Source: Streptomyces decoyicus (lineage in GTDB: Bacteria; Actinomycetota; Actinomycetes; Streptomycetales; Streptomycetaceae). From it: 64,000 bases of DNA. The position numbers and the translations under genes are program-made. The DNA is taken from positions 4,402,001 through 4,466,000 of the forward strand of contig NZ_CP082301.1 in the NCBI RefSeq assembly GCF_019880305.1. Reading direction: 5' to 3'. This document shows positions 18,870 to 26,716 of the stretch, in pieces (the first letter of the stretch is position 1; every line of letters begins with the position of its first letter). Under the pieces are notes generated by a model. The model had not been told where the DNA came from. It saw only the letters and a list, made by a program, of their open reading frames with translations, and did no database searches.

Positions 18870-19412
18870 TCAGCCCGGGAATCGCAGGAACTGTGCGGGT
18901 ACATGGCTGGTGAGCCAGACCCCGTTGCCGCTGACCCGGAAGACATGGCCGGCGCGGTGCATCGCGGCCGCGTCGACGGTGAGGACCACGGGCCTGCCGC
19001 GCCGCGCGCCCACCCGGGTCGCGGTCTCACGGTCGGTCGAGAGATGGACGGCGTGCCGCGACATCGGCCGCAGCCCCTCGTCCCGGATGGCGGCCACACT
19101 GCGGACCGCCGTGCCGTGGAAGAGCTGGGTAGGCGGTACGGTCGGCGGCAGATCGAGGTCGACGCGTACCGAGTGGCCCTGTTGGGCGCGGACCCGGCCG
19201 TCCTCGATGGCGTATCGCTGCTTGTCGTTGCCGACGACGACTGCCTCCAACTCCGCCCGGGAGAAACGGAATCCATGTCGCGCGGCCGCTGCCATGAGCT
19301 CTTCCACGGGCACCCAGCCCTGGGGATCGAGGGTGATGCCGATCCGCTCCGGTTCATGGCGCAGATGTTTCGCCAGATACTTCGAGATGCGCACGGAGCG
19401 CTGGTTGTTCAT
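18870..19412 (-). CDS. kptA: RNA 2'-phosphotransferase (KptA/Tpt1)
   Basis: 180 aa. The family transfers an internal RNA 2'-phosphate to NAD+, giving ADP-ribose 1'',2''-cyclic phosphate. Conserved blocks are all present: RISKYLAKHLRHEP at the N-terminus, GWVPVEEL, HGTAVRS, HLSTDRETATRVGARRG, and NGVWLTSHVP near the end. The start is the ATG at 19412 with GGAG three bases upstream; the frame stays open 67 codons further but without homology. The bacterial substrate is unknown, because bacteria lack the fungal-type tRNA ligase that creates 2'-phosphates. It stands alone between pspAB (convergent) and the padR gene. Confidence 0.92.
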   Translation of the reverse strand: MNNQRSVRISKYLAKHLRHEPERIGITLDPQGWVPVEELMAAAARHGFRFSRAELEAVVVGNDKQRYAIEDGRVRAQQGHSVRVDLDLPPTVPPTQLFHGTAVRSVAAIRDEGLRPMSRHAVHLSTDRETATRVGARRGRPVVLTVDAAAMHRAGHVFRVSGNGVWLTSHVPAQFLRFPG

Positions 19413-19560
19413 GTCTCCAGAGTGCCGCGCAAGGCGCGCGACGGCACCTGAATTGCGGGCCCGGGAGCCGTGGCAGGTGCCGGGCCGCCCCGGGCGGCGC
19501 TCGCCCTGCGGACCCGCGGGATGAACCGAGGGCATCGCCAGCCCTCGCCCGGCCGGCCCG

Positions 19561-20145
19561 TCACTTCTCTTGGCTCTGCCGGCCTTCCTTGTGCTGCGCC
19601 CTCGCGAGTTCACTCGCCTTTCTCGCCTTTGCGCTGGTCACCTCGTCAGCTGCCCAACGGGCCCATTCCTCCTGGGTCGCCGACATCCGCAGGCCGTACT
19701 CCAGCGCGATCCGCCCGTAGACCGAAATCATCTCCTCGTCCCACTCGGCGGTCTCTTCGATGTGTTCAAGCGTGGCGCGGGTGCGCGCGGCGCGCTCGGC
19801 CTGATGCAGGAGATATGTCTGCGCCTCCAGCGGTGTGACGACGCCGAGGAAGAAGACGCGCAGCAGGCCGTCATGGCGCTGGGGGCCGCTGGGCTCGACC
19901 TCGGTGAGCCAGTGGCGCAGCTCTGCCATGCCGTCGTCGGTGATCGCGTATTCCTTGCGGCCGCGGGGGCCGTGGGCGGCGACCTCGACGAGGCCGGCGG
20001 TCGTGAGCTTGGTGAGCTCGCCGTACACCTGGCTCTGTGTGGCCGGCCAGACGCTCGACAGCGAGGCGTTGAACAGCTTCATCAGGTCGTATCCGCTCGC
20101 CGGGGCCTCGGCCAGCAGGCCCAGCACGGCATGTCTCAGGCTCAT
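19561..20145 (-). CDS. PadR-family transcriptional repressor
   Basis: 194 aa. The winged-helix N-terminus begins MSLRHAVLGLLAEAPASGYDL, with the recognition-helix region TQSQVYGELTKLTTAGLV, the wing RGRKEYAITDDG, and a C-terminal dimerising helical domain (family PadR_N plus virulence activator-like C-domain). I chose the ATG at 20145, because a TTGACA-16-TAAAGT promoter ends seven bases before it, giving a leaderless transcript. The in-frame ATG 10 codons upstream would place the start inside an operator palindrome. Two palindromes in the divergent region suggest autorepression and control of the membrane-protein/carotenoid-oxygenase pair. Confidence 0.9.
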   Translation of the reverse strand: MSLRHAVLGLLAEAPASGYDLMKLFNASLSSVWPATQSQVYGELTKLTTAGLVEVAAHGPRGRKEYAITDDGMAELRHWLTEVEPSGPQRHDGLLRVFFLGVVTPLEAQTYLLHQAERAARTRATLEHIEETAEWDEEMISVYGRIALEYGLRMSATQEEWARWAADEVTSAKARKASELARAQHKEGRQSQEK

Positions 20146-20168
20146 GGTCAGCACTTTACTTTCCACTG

Positions 20169-20210
20169 TTGACATGTCAAAGGTGGAGGTTCTATGTTCG
20201 ACATGTCGAA
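20169..20210. promoter_or_regulatory. Divergent promoter with two PadR operator palindromes
   Basis: Palindrome 1 TTGACATGTCAA (20169-20180) and palindrome 2 TTCGACATGTCGAA (20197-20210) share the core GACATGTC with centres 29 bp apart. Palindrome 1 contains a TTGACA -35 on both strands. On the minus strand it pairs with TAAAGT (20153-20158, spacer 16) for padR. On the plus strand it pairs with TATGTT (20193-20198, spacer 18) for the membrane-protein/oxygenase operon. Palindrome 2 covers the plus-strand start point. Confidence 0.75.
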
Positions 20211-20309
20211 GTTGGAATGTGCTGTGGGGGAGTGTGCGGCAGATGCGGCCACTCGTCCCGGCGCCGAGGCGTGCGGCCGTGCGTGCGGTCGCGAGTGACG
20301 AGGGGGATC

Positions 20310-20900
20310 ATGAACTACCTGCGGAACTTCATTCCGTGGCTGGCCTTTGCGGGGGTGTCCTCCGTCGGCTGGCAGTGGGGCGCGCTCGCGGGCCTGGCGA
20401 TATCCGTCGCGCTGCTCGTCGCCGACCGGGCCGCCGGTCTCTCCCTCGACTACCGCCTGCTGGAGTACGGCACGATCGTGTACTTCGCGGCCCTCGGCGT
20501 GCTGGCCTTCGCCCGTCCCGACAGCGGTCTCAAGCTGTACGGCAGCGCCCTGTCGATGGGCTGGCTGGCGCTCATCGCCTGGGTCTCGGTCGCCGTGCAG
20601 CGGCCCTTCACGATGGCGATCGCGCGCCGGATGGCCCCGCCGGAGGTCTGGCACACCCTGCTGTTCCGCCGCATCAATGTCGTGCTCACGAGCGTGTGGG
20701 CGGTGTCCTTCACTCTCACTGCGATCGCCCAGACCGTCGTCTCCGCCTATGAGGTGAACGTCATCGTCTCGATCGTCATCCAGATCGCCGGATTCGTCCT
20801 TCCCGTCCGCTTCACCGCCGGCTACCCGGAGCGGGCCCGTGCCCGCTTCATGGAGAACTCCGGCGCGCGGACTGCCAATCAAGGAGGTATGGCCGCATGA
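20310..20900 (+). CDS. Multi-span membrane protein of unknown function
   Basis: 196 aa, almost wholly hydrophobic, with about six transmembrane segments. Between them is a conserved-looking loop QRPFTMAIARRMAPPEVWHT and the motif FRRINVVLTSVWAVSF. The family is not recognised; the pattern (paired membrane helices, PFT and N/W motifs) vaguely resembles small septation-type membrane proteins, but I would not name it so. It starts at ATG 20310 with GAGGGGG upstream. Its stop overlaps the next start (ATGA), so it is translated together with the carotenoid oxygenase. It may provide membrane anchoring or a substrate route for that enzyme (inference). Confidence 0.7.
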   Translation: MNYLRNFIPWLAFAGVSSVGWQWGALAGLAISVALLVADRAAGLSLDYRLLEYGTIVYFAALGVLAFARPDSGLKLYGSALSMGWLALIAWVSVAVQRPFTMAIARRMAPPEVWHTLLFRRINVVLTSVWAVSFTLTAIAQTVVSAYEVNVIVSIVIQIAGFVLPVRFTAGYPERARARFMENSGARTANQGGMAA

Positions 20901-22246
20901 CCACCACACCCCCGACCACCGCCACCGAATCCCGTGCCCCCGCGCCTCATATGGCTGGCAACTTCGCCCCGGTGAAGGAGGAGCTGACCGCCTACGACCT
21001 CCCGGTCACGGGCACGATTCCCCCCGAGCTCAGCGGCTGGTTCCTCCGTAACGGCCCGAACCCGCGGGACGCCGCCACTCCGCACTGGTTCTTCGGCGAC
21101 GGCATGGTCCATGGCCTGCGCCTGGAGGGCGGCCGGGCCGTCTCCTACCGCAACCGCTGGGTCCGCACCTCCACCTTCACCGACGGGGCGCGGCCGGTGG
21201 ACGCGCAAGGCCGCCGCAATCTGGCGGCGGGCGTGGCCAACACCCATATCGTCCGGCACGCCGGACGCACCCTCGCACTGGTCGAGTCGTCGTTCCCCTA
21301 CGAAATCGACTGCCGCCCCGGCCATGAGCTGGAGACCCTCGGCGCCCATGACTTCGGGGGCCGGCTCACCACGGCCATGACCGCCCACCCCAAGACCTGC
21401 CCCACAACCGGCGAGCTGCATTTCTTCGGCTACGGCGGGCCCACTCCGCCCTATCTCACCTACCACCGTGCCGACGTCTCGGGGGAGTTGGTGATCAGCC
21501 GCCCCATCGATGTTCCGGGGCACACGATGATGCATGACTTCCATCTGACCGCCGGCCATGTCGTCTTCATGGACCTCCCGGTCGTCTTCGACCGCAACCG
21601 CCCCGGCATGCCGTTCCACTGGAACCCGGAGTACGGCGCCCGGCTGGGGGTGCTGCGGCGTGACGACCCCTATGGCGAGGTCCGCTGGCTGTCCATCGAC
21701 CCCTGCTATGTCTTCCACGCCCTGAACGCCCACGACGACGGCGAGCAGCGCATCGTTCTGTATGTGTCCCGCTACGCCGAATTCGGCGGCAGGACCCCGG
21801 CCCACCTCTGGCGCTGGACGATCGATCTGGCGACGGGCACGGTCACCGAGGAGCAACTCGACGACCAATTCTGCGAGTTCCCCAGGGTGGACGACCGGCT
21901 CGCCGGGCTGCCGGCCCGCTTCGGCCATGCCACTACCGGCGAGCTTCCGGGCAGCGGCCCGATACCCGGTGCCCTGCTCCGCTACGACCTGGAGACCGGT
22001 GCCGTCGTCCGCCATGACTTCGGTCCGGGGCGCACTCCGGCCGAGGCGGTCTTCGCCCCGGCGGACGACCGTCCGGGAGGGCCGGGCTGGCTGCTCACCT
22101 ATGTCTACGACGCCTCCACGGACACCAGCGATCTCGTCGTACTCGACGCGGAGGACATATCAGCCGACCCGGTCGCCACGGTCCATCTCCCGCAGCGAGT
22201 GCCGTACGGCTTCCATGGCAACTGGCTGCCCGATCCGGTCAGTTGA
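20897..22246 (+). CDS. Carotenoid cleavage oxygenase (RPE65/CCD family)
   Basis: 449-aa non-haem iron dioxygenase of the seven-bladed propeller family, which cleaves double bonds of carotenoids or of stilbene-like substrates. The four iron-binding histidines appear in MTAHPKT, MHDFHLT, VFHALNAHDD and the C-terminal GFHGNW. The N-terminal signature FLRNGPNP and the block HWFFGDGMVHGL are also typical. It overlaps the upstream membrane gene by four bases (ATGA), and the ribosome-binding site AAGGAGG lies inside that gene. PadR-type repressors often respond to phenolic compounds, so a phenylpropanoid or stilbenoid substrate is as plausible as a carotenoid. No carotenoid synthesis genes are nearby. 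Confidence 0.9.
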   Translation: MTTTPPTTATESRAPAPHMAGNFAPVKEELTAYDLPVTGTIPPELSGWFLRNGPNPRDAATPHWFFGDGMVHGLRLEGGRAVSYRNRWVRTSTFTDGARPVDAQGRRNLAAGVANTHIVRHAGRTLALVESSFPYEIDCRPGHELETLGAHDFGGRLTTAMTAHPKTCPTTGELHFFGYGGPTPPYLTYHRADVSGELVISRPIDVPGHTMMHDFHLTAGHVVFMDLPVVFDRNRPGMPFHWNPEYGARLGVLRRDDPYGEVRWLSIDPCYVFHALNAHDDGEQRIVLYVSRYAEFGGRTPAHLWRWTIDLATGTVTEEQLDDQFCEFPRVDDRLAGLPARFGHATTGELPGSGPIPGALLRYDLETGAVVRHDFGPGRTPAEAVFAPADDRPGGPGWLLTYVYDASTDTSDLVVLDAEDISADPVATVHLPQRVPYGFHGNWLPDPVS

Positions 22247-22359
22247 CGGCAACCAAGGGCGCGGCGGGGGACCGCGCACCGCCTGATCCTTGACAACTCA
22301 AGACTGGGTATGTACGAGGGCGCGGGCGGGTTGCGGGGGAAGAGCGCCCGCGCGTCGGC

Positions 22360-23532
22360 TCAGGGCTGGTTGCCGGCCTGGTGCTGGGTGTGGGTGTGGG
22401 TGTCGGCGGCGGCCGCATCCACCGGAGATGCGGTCCCGCTTCCGTCCGCCGGCGCGGCCTCGCTCCCCCACCCCGATGCAGTCCCTCCTCCGCGCGCCGC
22501 CAGGGCGTCCATGGTGCGGGCCTGCACCTCCCGGTGTGCGGCGGCGGCGATGAAGGCGGCCGCGTTCTCCGCGCCCACGAGATCCCGCACGGCCTGCACG
22601 GCCTCGGCGGGGAGCAGCACCGCCTCGGGCACCACCGCCGGGCCGGTCACGGTACGGGGGGCCGCGACCGGCCCGGGGGCGGCCGGAACTGCCTCCGCCA
22701 CTGCTTCCGCCTTCGTCACTGCCTCTGCCGCTGTCCCTGCCTTTGTCACTGGCTCGGCTTCTGTCACTGGCTGGGCCTCTGCCGGTAGTGCCTCGCTGAG
22801 GTGATGGTGCAGGTACCGGGTGGCCAGGGTGCGCATGGCGCGGGCGAGTTCGGCGTCGATGGTCTGCTGGGCCAGAGGGCGCAGCCGGCGTACGAGGGCG
22901 GCGGCCTCCGCAGCCTCGGCATCGGTGGGCGGATGGTCAAGGAAGGGCTGGAAGACATGCTCGGCGGTGAAGTCCAGAAAGCGGGAGGCGATGTGCTCGA
23001 CCTGGCCGCGCAGTTCCCGCAGATGACCGGAGATCGCCAGGAGCGGGACGCCGGCGGAGTGGAGTTCGGCGGCGACGGCGAGTTCCTGCGGGCTGGGGAC
23101 GAGGAACTCGTCGTCCTTGCCGGGGATGCGCTCCAGGACGCCCAGTTCGACCGCCTCGGCGATCGCTTCCTCGTCGGAGGTGCCCCCGAAGGCGGCGTCC
23201 AGGTCCGGGCGGCTGATCCGGGACGCCTCCTCATCGGTCCACGGCCCGTCGATCTCGGCGACCAGGCCCAGTACCCCGCCCAGGTCGAGGCCCGCGTCCC
23301 AGGCCGCGAGGAGCTCCTTGATGCTGGCGAGGGTGTAACCACGGTCGAGCAGATCGGCGATCTGGCGCAGCCGGGCCAGATGGGTCTCGCCGTAGACATT
23401 GGCCCGGCCGCGGCGTTCCGGACGGGGGAGCAGCCCCCGGTCCTGATAGGCGCGGATCGTGCGGACCGTGGCGCCGCTGAGGTGCGCCAGGTCCTCGATG
23501 CGGTATTCGGCCGTCGGCGGCTGCTCGGTCAC
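22360..23532 (-). CDS. MerR-family regulator with extended C-terminus
   Basis: 390 aa. The MerR DNA-binding domain is at residues about 8-78 (YRIEDLAHLSGATVRTIRAY, then YGETHLARLRQIADLLDRGYTL). A helical effector region follows to about residue 250, then an Ala/Glu/Val/Lys low-complexity stretch with repeats of the type EAVTKAEAV and a Pro/Ala/Gly/Thr-rich tail. No Cys/His metal cluster is evident. The start is the GTG at 23532, with AGGAG seven bases upstream, rather than the GTG five codons earlier. It sits 29 bp downstream of the metal-dependent hydrolase gene and probably controls that lipid-like cluster. Confidence 0.82.
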   Translation of the reverse strand: MTEQPPTAEYRIEDLAHLSGATVRTIRAYQDRGLLPRPERRGRANVYGETHLARLRQIADLLDRGYTLASIKELLAAWDAGLDLGGVLGLVAEIDGPWTDEEASRISRPDLDAAFGGTSDEEAIAEAVELGVLERIPGKDDEFLVPSPQELAVAAELHSAGVPLLAISGHLRELRGQVEHIASRFLDFTAEHVFQPFLDHPPTDAEAAEAAALVRRLRPLAQQTIDAELARAMRTLATRYLHHHLSEALPAEAQPVTEAEPVTKAGTAAEAVTKAEAVAEAVPAAPGPVAAPRTVTGPAVVPEAVLLPAEAVQAVRDLVGAENAAAFIAAAAHREVQARTMDALAARGGGTASGWGSEAAPADGSGTASPVDAAAADTHTHTQHQAGNQP

Positions 23533-23561
23533 TGCGGTGCTCCTCACGAGATGGCCGCGCG

Positions 23562-24515
23562 CTACGAGATTGCCGCGCGGCCCACCGCGCCCGCCGCGGC
23601 CCGTGCGGCCGGGGAGGACGCCAGGTAGGCGACGGCCGTGCGCAGCGACCCTTCCTGCGAGGGATGGTACGACCGCCGCAGGTACCGCGGTATCGCCGCT
23701 CCCAGCGCACGCCAGGTGGGCAGCAGTCCCTTGCGTACGGCGCGGTTGTGCTCGCGCAGCGAGTAGCGGGACCGGGTGGCGAGCTGGGGATCGTGCCGGA
23801 GGAGGTAGGCCGTGCCCCAGCCCCAGAGGTAGAGCAGTACGGGGGCCGTCACGGCCATGCCCAGGACGCGGCGGGCATAGCGGGCGGGGTCCTCACCACC
23901 GGTGTGCTGGTACATGTCGAAGGCGACCGCGCGATGCTCGACTTCTTCCGCCCCGTGCCAGCGCAGCAGGTCGAGCATGACCGGGTCGGGTCCGGCGCGG
24001 TCGAGACCGTCGGCGTCCAGCACCCAGTCGCCGAGCACCGCGGTGAACTGCTCGATGGCGGCGATGACCGAGAGCCGGAAGCGCAGCCACTCCTGGTCGG
24101 GTATGGGGATGCCGAAGGGGGGCTTCTCGCCCAGGAGGCAGGTGAACAGGAAGTCGATGTGCCGGGTGTAGGGGCGGGTGTCCAGGCCCTGATGGGCCAA
24201 GTGGTCGAGCACGTAGGAGTGTTGGACGCTGTGGGTGGCTTCCTGGCCCATGAAGCCCTTGACGTCCTTGAGGAGGCGCTCGTCCCGGACCAGTGGCAGG
24301 GCTTCTTTGAAGACCTTGACGAACCATCGCTCGCCCGCGGGGAGCAGCAGATGCAGCACATTGATGACGTGGGTGGCAGTGGGCTCGTCCGGTATCCAGA
24401 GCAGTGGAGTATCAGCCCAGTCGAACGACACCCGACGCGGCGATATCGGGGGCTGCTCGTCGGTGGCCGGCAGGGGGCGCGGCTGGGAGGGTGACGGGAA
24501 TTGCGGCGTGCTCAT
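23562..24515 (-). CDS. Predicted metal-dependent hydrolase (diiron-like helical family)
   Basis: 317 aa, matching the family annotated as predicted metal-dependent hydrolase (Pfam Metal_hydrol, PF10118). Conserved metal-ligand candidates are E in GERWFVKVFKE, GQEATHSVQHSY, IEQFTAVLG and HGAEEVEHRAVAFD, which together look like a four-helix diiron site. A hydrophobic stretch near residues 225-245 (APVLLYLWGWGTAYLL) suggests membrane contact. The family is common beside fatty-acid and SDR genes, which fits the EphD-like fusion upstream. The reaction is unknown; a ferritin-like oxygenase or desaturase is as likely as a hydrolase. It is followed by the MerR gene. Confidence 0.8.
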   Translation of the reverse strand: MSTPQFPSPSQPRPLPATDEQPPISPRRVSFDWADTPLLWIPDEPTATHVINVLHLLLPAGERWFVKVFKEALPLVRDERLLKDVKGFMGQEATHSVQHSYVLDHLAHQGLDTRPYTRHIDFLFTCLLGEKPPFGIPIPDQEWLRFRLSVIAAIEQFTAVLGDWVLDADGLDRAGPDPVMLDLLRWHGAEEVEHRAVAFDMYQHTGGEDPARYARRVLGMAVTAPVLLYLWGWGTAYLLRHDPQLATRSRYSLREHNRAVRKGLLPTWRALGAAIPRYLRRSYHPSQEGSLRTAVAYLASSPAARAAAGAVGRAAIS

Positions 24516-24715
24516 GCGCGGCTCCTGACGTGCGCGTTCTCCGGTTGACGGTGAGGCGGCCGGGCCCGGGGCGCGGCCGGAAGTACCTCAGGGCCGTGGC
24601 GACGGGCCACCGCCCCGGGACGCCGTACGGCATCGGGTTCGGGACGGATGCGTGGCCGGGCGCCCGCCGGCGGATAGGGGGTGACGCCCGGACGGACGCC
24701 TGCCGGCAGATACGG

Positions 24716-26716
24716 CTACAGCCGGGGCTCGAAGCGGGCGAGGGCGCGTAGCGCGCGCGGGGTGAAGCGGGACATCAGATGGGCGCCGCGTGCTTCGGGG
24801 GTGACCGGCACCACCGCCTGGTTGCGGACCACCGCACGCAGGATGGCGTCGGCGACCTTCTCCGGCGGGTAGTTGCGCAGCCGGTACATCCGCGCGGCCT
24901 TGGCCTGGCGGCGCTTCTCCTCCTCGGCCGAGACGCCGGTGAAGCGGGCCGTGGTGGTGATGCCGGTGTTGACCAGCCCCGGGCAGATGGCCGAGACGCC
25001 GATGCCCTGACCGGCCAGTTCGGCACGCAGGCACTCGCTGAGCATCAGGACGGCGGCCTTGGACGTGCTGTAGGCGGGCAGCACCCTCGAGGGCTGGAAG
25101 GCGGCGGCCGAGGCGATGTTGACGATATGGCCGCCCTGTCCGCGGCGCGCCATTCGCGTGCCGAAGATCCGGCAGCCGTGGATGACGCCCCACAGATTGA
25201 CGTCCAGGACCTTCTTCCAGTCCTCGGCGCTGGTCTGCAGGAAGGCGCCGGAGAGGCCGATGCCGGCGTTGTTCACCAGCACGTCGACGGTGCCGTACTC
25301 GGCGTCGATCCTGTCGGCGAGCTTCTCCATCGCCGCCTCGTCGGAGACATCGACGACCTCCGCCCAGGCTTGCGGTGCACCGATCAGCCGGGACATCTCG
25401 GCGGTCCGCGCCGCGCCCTCGGCGTCCCGGTCGACGGCGATGACCCGCGCGCCGGCCTCGGCGAAGGCGAACGCCGTCGCCCGGCCGATGCCGCCCGCCG
25501 CACCGGTCACCAGCACCAGCTGACCGCCGAACCGGTCGGCGTGCGGGCCGGACGCCACGACCTGCTTGGCCGGATCCCCCTCTTCCTTGGCGGTGACGAA
25601 CTCACCGATCCAGGCGACGAGCTGGTCGGGGCGGGTGCGCGGCACCCAGTGCTTGGCCGGGAGGGTGCGGCGTACCAGCTGGGGCGCCCACTGCTCCAGA
25701 TCGTCGTACAGCCGCTGGGAGAGGAACGCATCGCCGGTAGGGGTGATGAGCTGGACCGGGCAGTGCGCATAGGCGTCGGCGCGGGGCCGGCGGAGCCGGG
25801 GGAGAACATTGTCGCGATAGAGCCAGGCGCCATGGGCCGCATCGGTCGGCAGCGAAGCGGTCGGGTAGTCACCCTCCGGCATTTTCTCCATCCGCTGGAG
25901 GATCTGGGGCCAGCGCTTGCCGAGCGGGCCCTTCCACGCCAGCTCGGGCAGCACGGGCGTGTGCAGCATGTAGACGTACCAGGACTTGGCGCTCTGGTTG
26001 AGGAGCTGGGCGGCGCGCCGAGGGGTGGGGCGAGCCATCCGCTTCTTGATCCAGTGGCCGAAGTGGTCCAGGGACGGGCCCGACATGGAGGTGAAGGAGG
26101 CGATCCGGCCCTCCGTGCGCTGCACCGTGGCGAACTCCCAGGCCTGCACCGAGCCCCAGTCGTGGCCGACCAGATGGACCGGGCGGTCGGGGCTGACGGC
26201 GTCGGCAACGGCCAGGAAGTCGTCCGTCAGCTTCTCCAGCGTGAAGCCACCTCGTAGCGGCTTGGGGGCGGTGGACCGGCCGCAGCCCCGGACGTCGTAG
26301 AGCACCACATGGAACCGGTCGGCCAAGCCGCGGGCGACCTCGGACCACACCTCCTTGCTGTCCGGATAACCGTGCACCAGCAGCACCGTCGGCCGGGCCG
26401 GGTCTCCCAGCTCGGCGACGCACAGCTCGATACCGCCGGTCCGCACCCAGCGCTCCCGCGCACCGTCGAGCCCCACCCCGTCGAGCCCCGCGCCATTTCC
26501 GGCCCCGGCCCCGGCCCCGGCCCCGGCCCCGGCTCCGGCCCCGGCTCCAGACGGCATCTGGCCCTTCGCGAGGCGCCGATCCGCTCCCCGGCCACGTCCC
26601 TTACCTCGCCCACGCTCCTGCCCACGTCCCCGAGCGGGCCCGTGCTCCTGCCCCTGACCGTCTCCCTGTCCCTGGCCGTCTCCCTGTCCCTGCCCGTTTT
26701 CCCGTCCCGTGTTCAT
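24716..26716 (-). CDS. EphD-like alpha/beta-hydrolase - short-chain dehydrogenase fusion
   Basis: 666 aa. The N-terminal 105 residues or so are low complexity: Gln/Gly/Asp repeats, Arg/Gly repeats, then a (Gly-Ala)n run. An alpha/beta-hydrolase domain follows (about 130-390) with HGYPDS and the nucleophile elbow GHDWGS, where Asp marks an epoxide-hydrolase type. Then comes an SDR domain (about 398-640) with TGAAGGIGRA, NNAGIG and YSTSK. The architecture is that of mycobacterial EphD, linked to mycolic-acid modification; here the lipid substrate is unknown. The start is the ATG at 26716 with AGGAGGAG upstream, and it overlaps the M24 gene by ATGA. The low-complexity head is coded by hexamer and 18-bp repeats. 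Confidence 0.85.
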   Translation of the reverse strand: MNTGRENGQGQGDGQGQGDGQGQEHGPARGRGQERGRGKGRGRGADRRLAKGQMPSGAGAGAGAGAGAGAGAGNGAGLDGVGLDGARERWVRTGGIELCVAELGDPARPTVLLVHGYPDSKEVWSEVARGLADRFHVVLYDVRGCGRSTAPKPLRGGFTLEKLTDDFLAVADAVSPDRPVHLVGHDWGSVQAWEFATVQRTEGRIASFTSMSGPSLDHFGHWIKKRMARPTPRRAAQLLNQSAKSWYVYMLHTPVLPELAWKGPLGKRWPQILQRMEKMPEGDYPTASLPTDAAHGAWLYRDNVLPRLRRPRADAYAHCPVQLITPTGDAFLSQRLYDDLEQWAPQLVRRTLPAKHWVPRTRPDQLVAWIGEFVTAKEEGDPAKQVVASGPHADRFGGQLVLVTGAAGGIGRATAFAFAEAGARVIAVDRDAEGAARTAEMSRLIGAPQAWAEVVDVSDEAAMEKLADRIDAEYGTVDVLVNNAGIGLSGAFLQTSAEDWKKVLDVNLWGVIHGCRIFGTRMARRGQGGHIVNIASAAAFQPSRVLPAYSTSKAAVLMLSECLRAELAGQGIGVSAICPGLVNTGITTTARFTGVSAEEEKRRQAKAARMYRLRNYPPEKVADAILRAVVRNQAVVPVTPEARGAHLMSRFTPRALRALARFEPRL
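26499..26546 (-). repeat. (GGGGCC)n hexanucleotide repeat, about 8 units
   Basis: Six perfect and two one-mismatch copies of GGCCGG/CCGGCC, reading GGGGCC on the coding strand, inside the EphD-like gene and coding for Gly-Ala repeats. The unit is in frame, so copy-number change would alter linker length without a frameshift. Further 18-bp-type repeats at about 26640-26700 code for the Gly-Gln-Asp-rich N-terminus. Confidence 0.85.
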
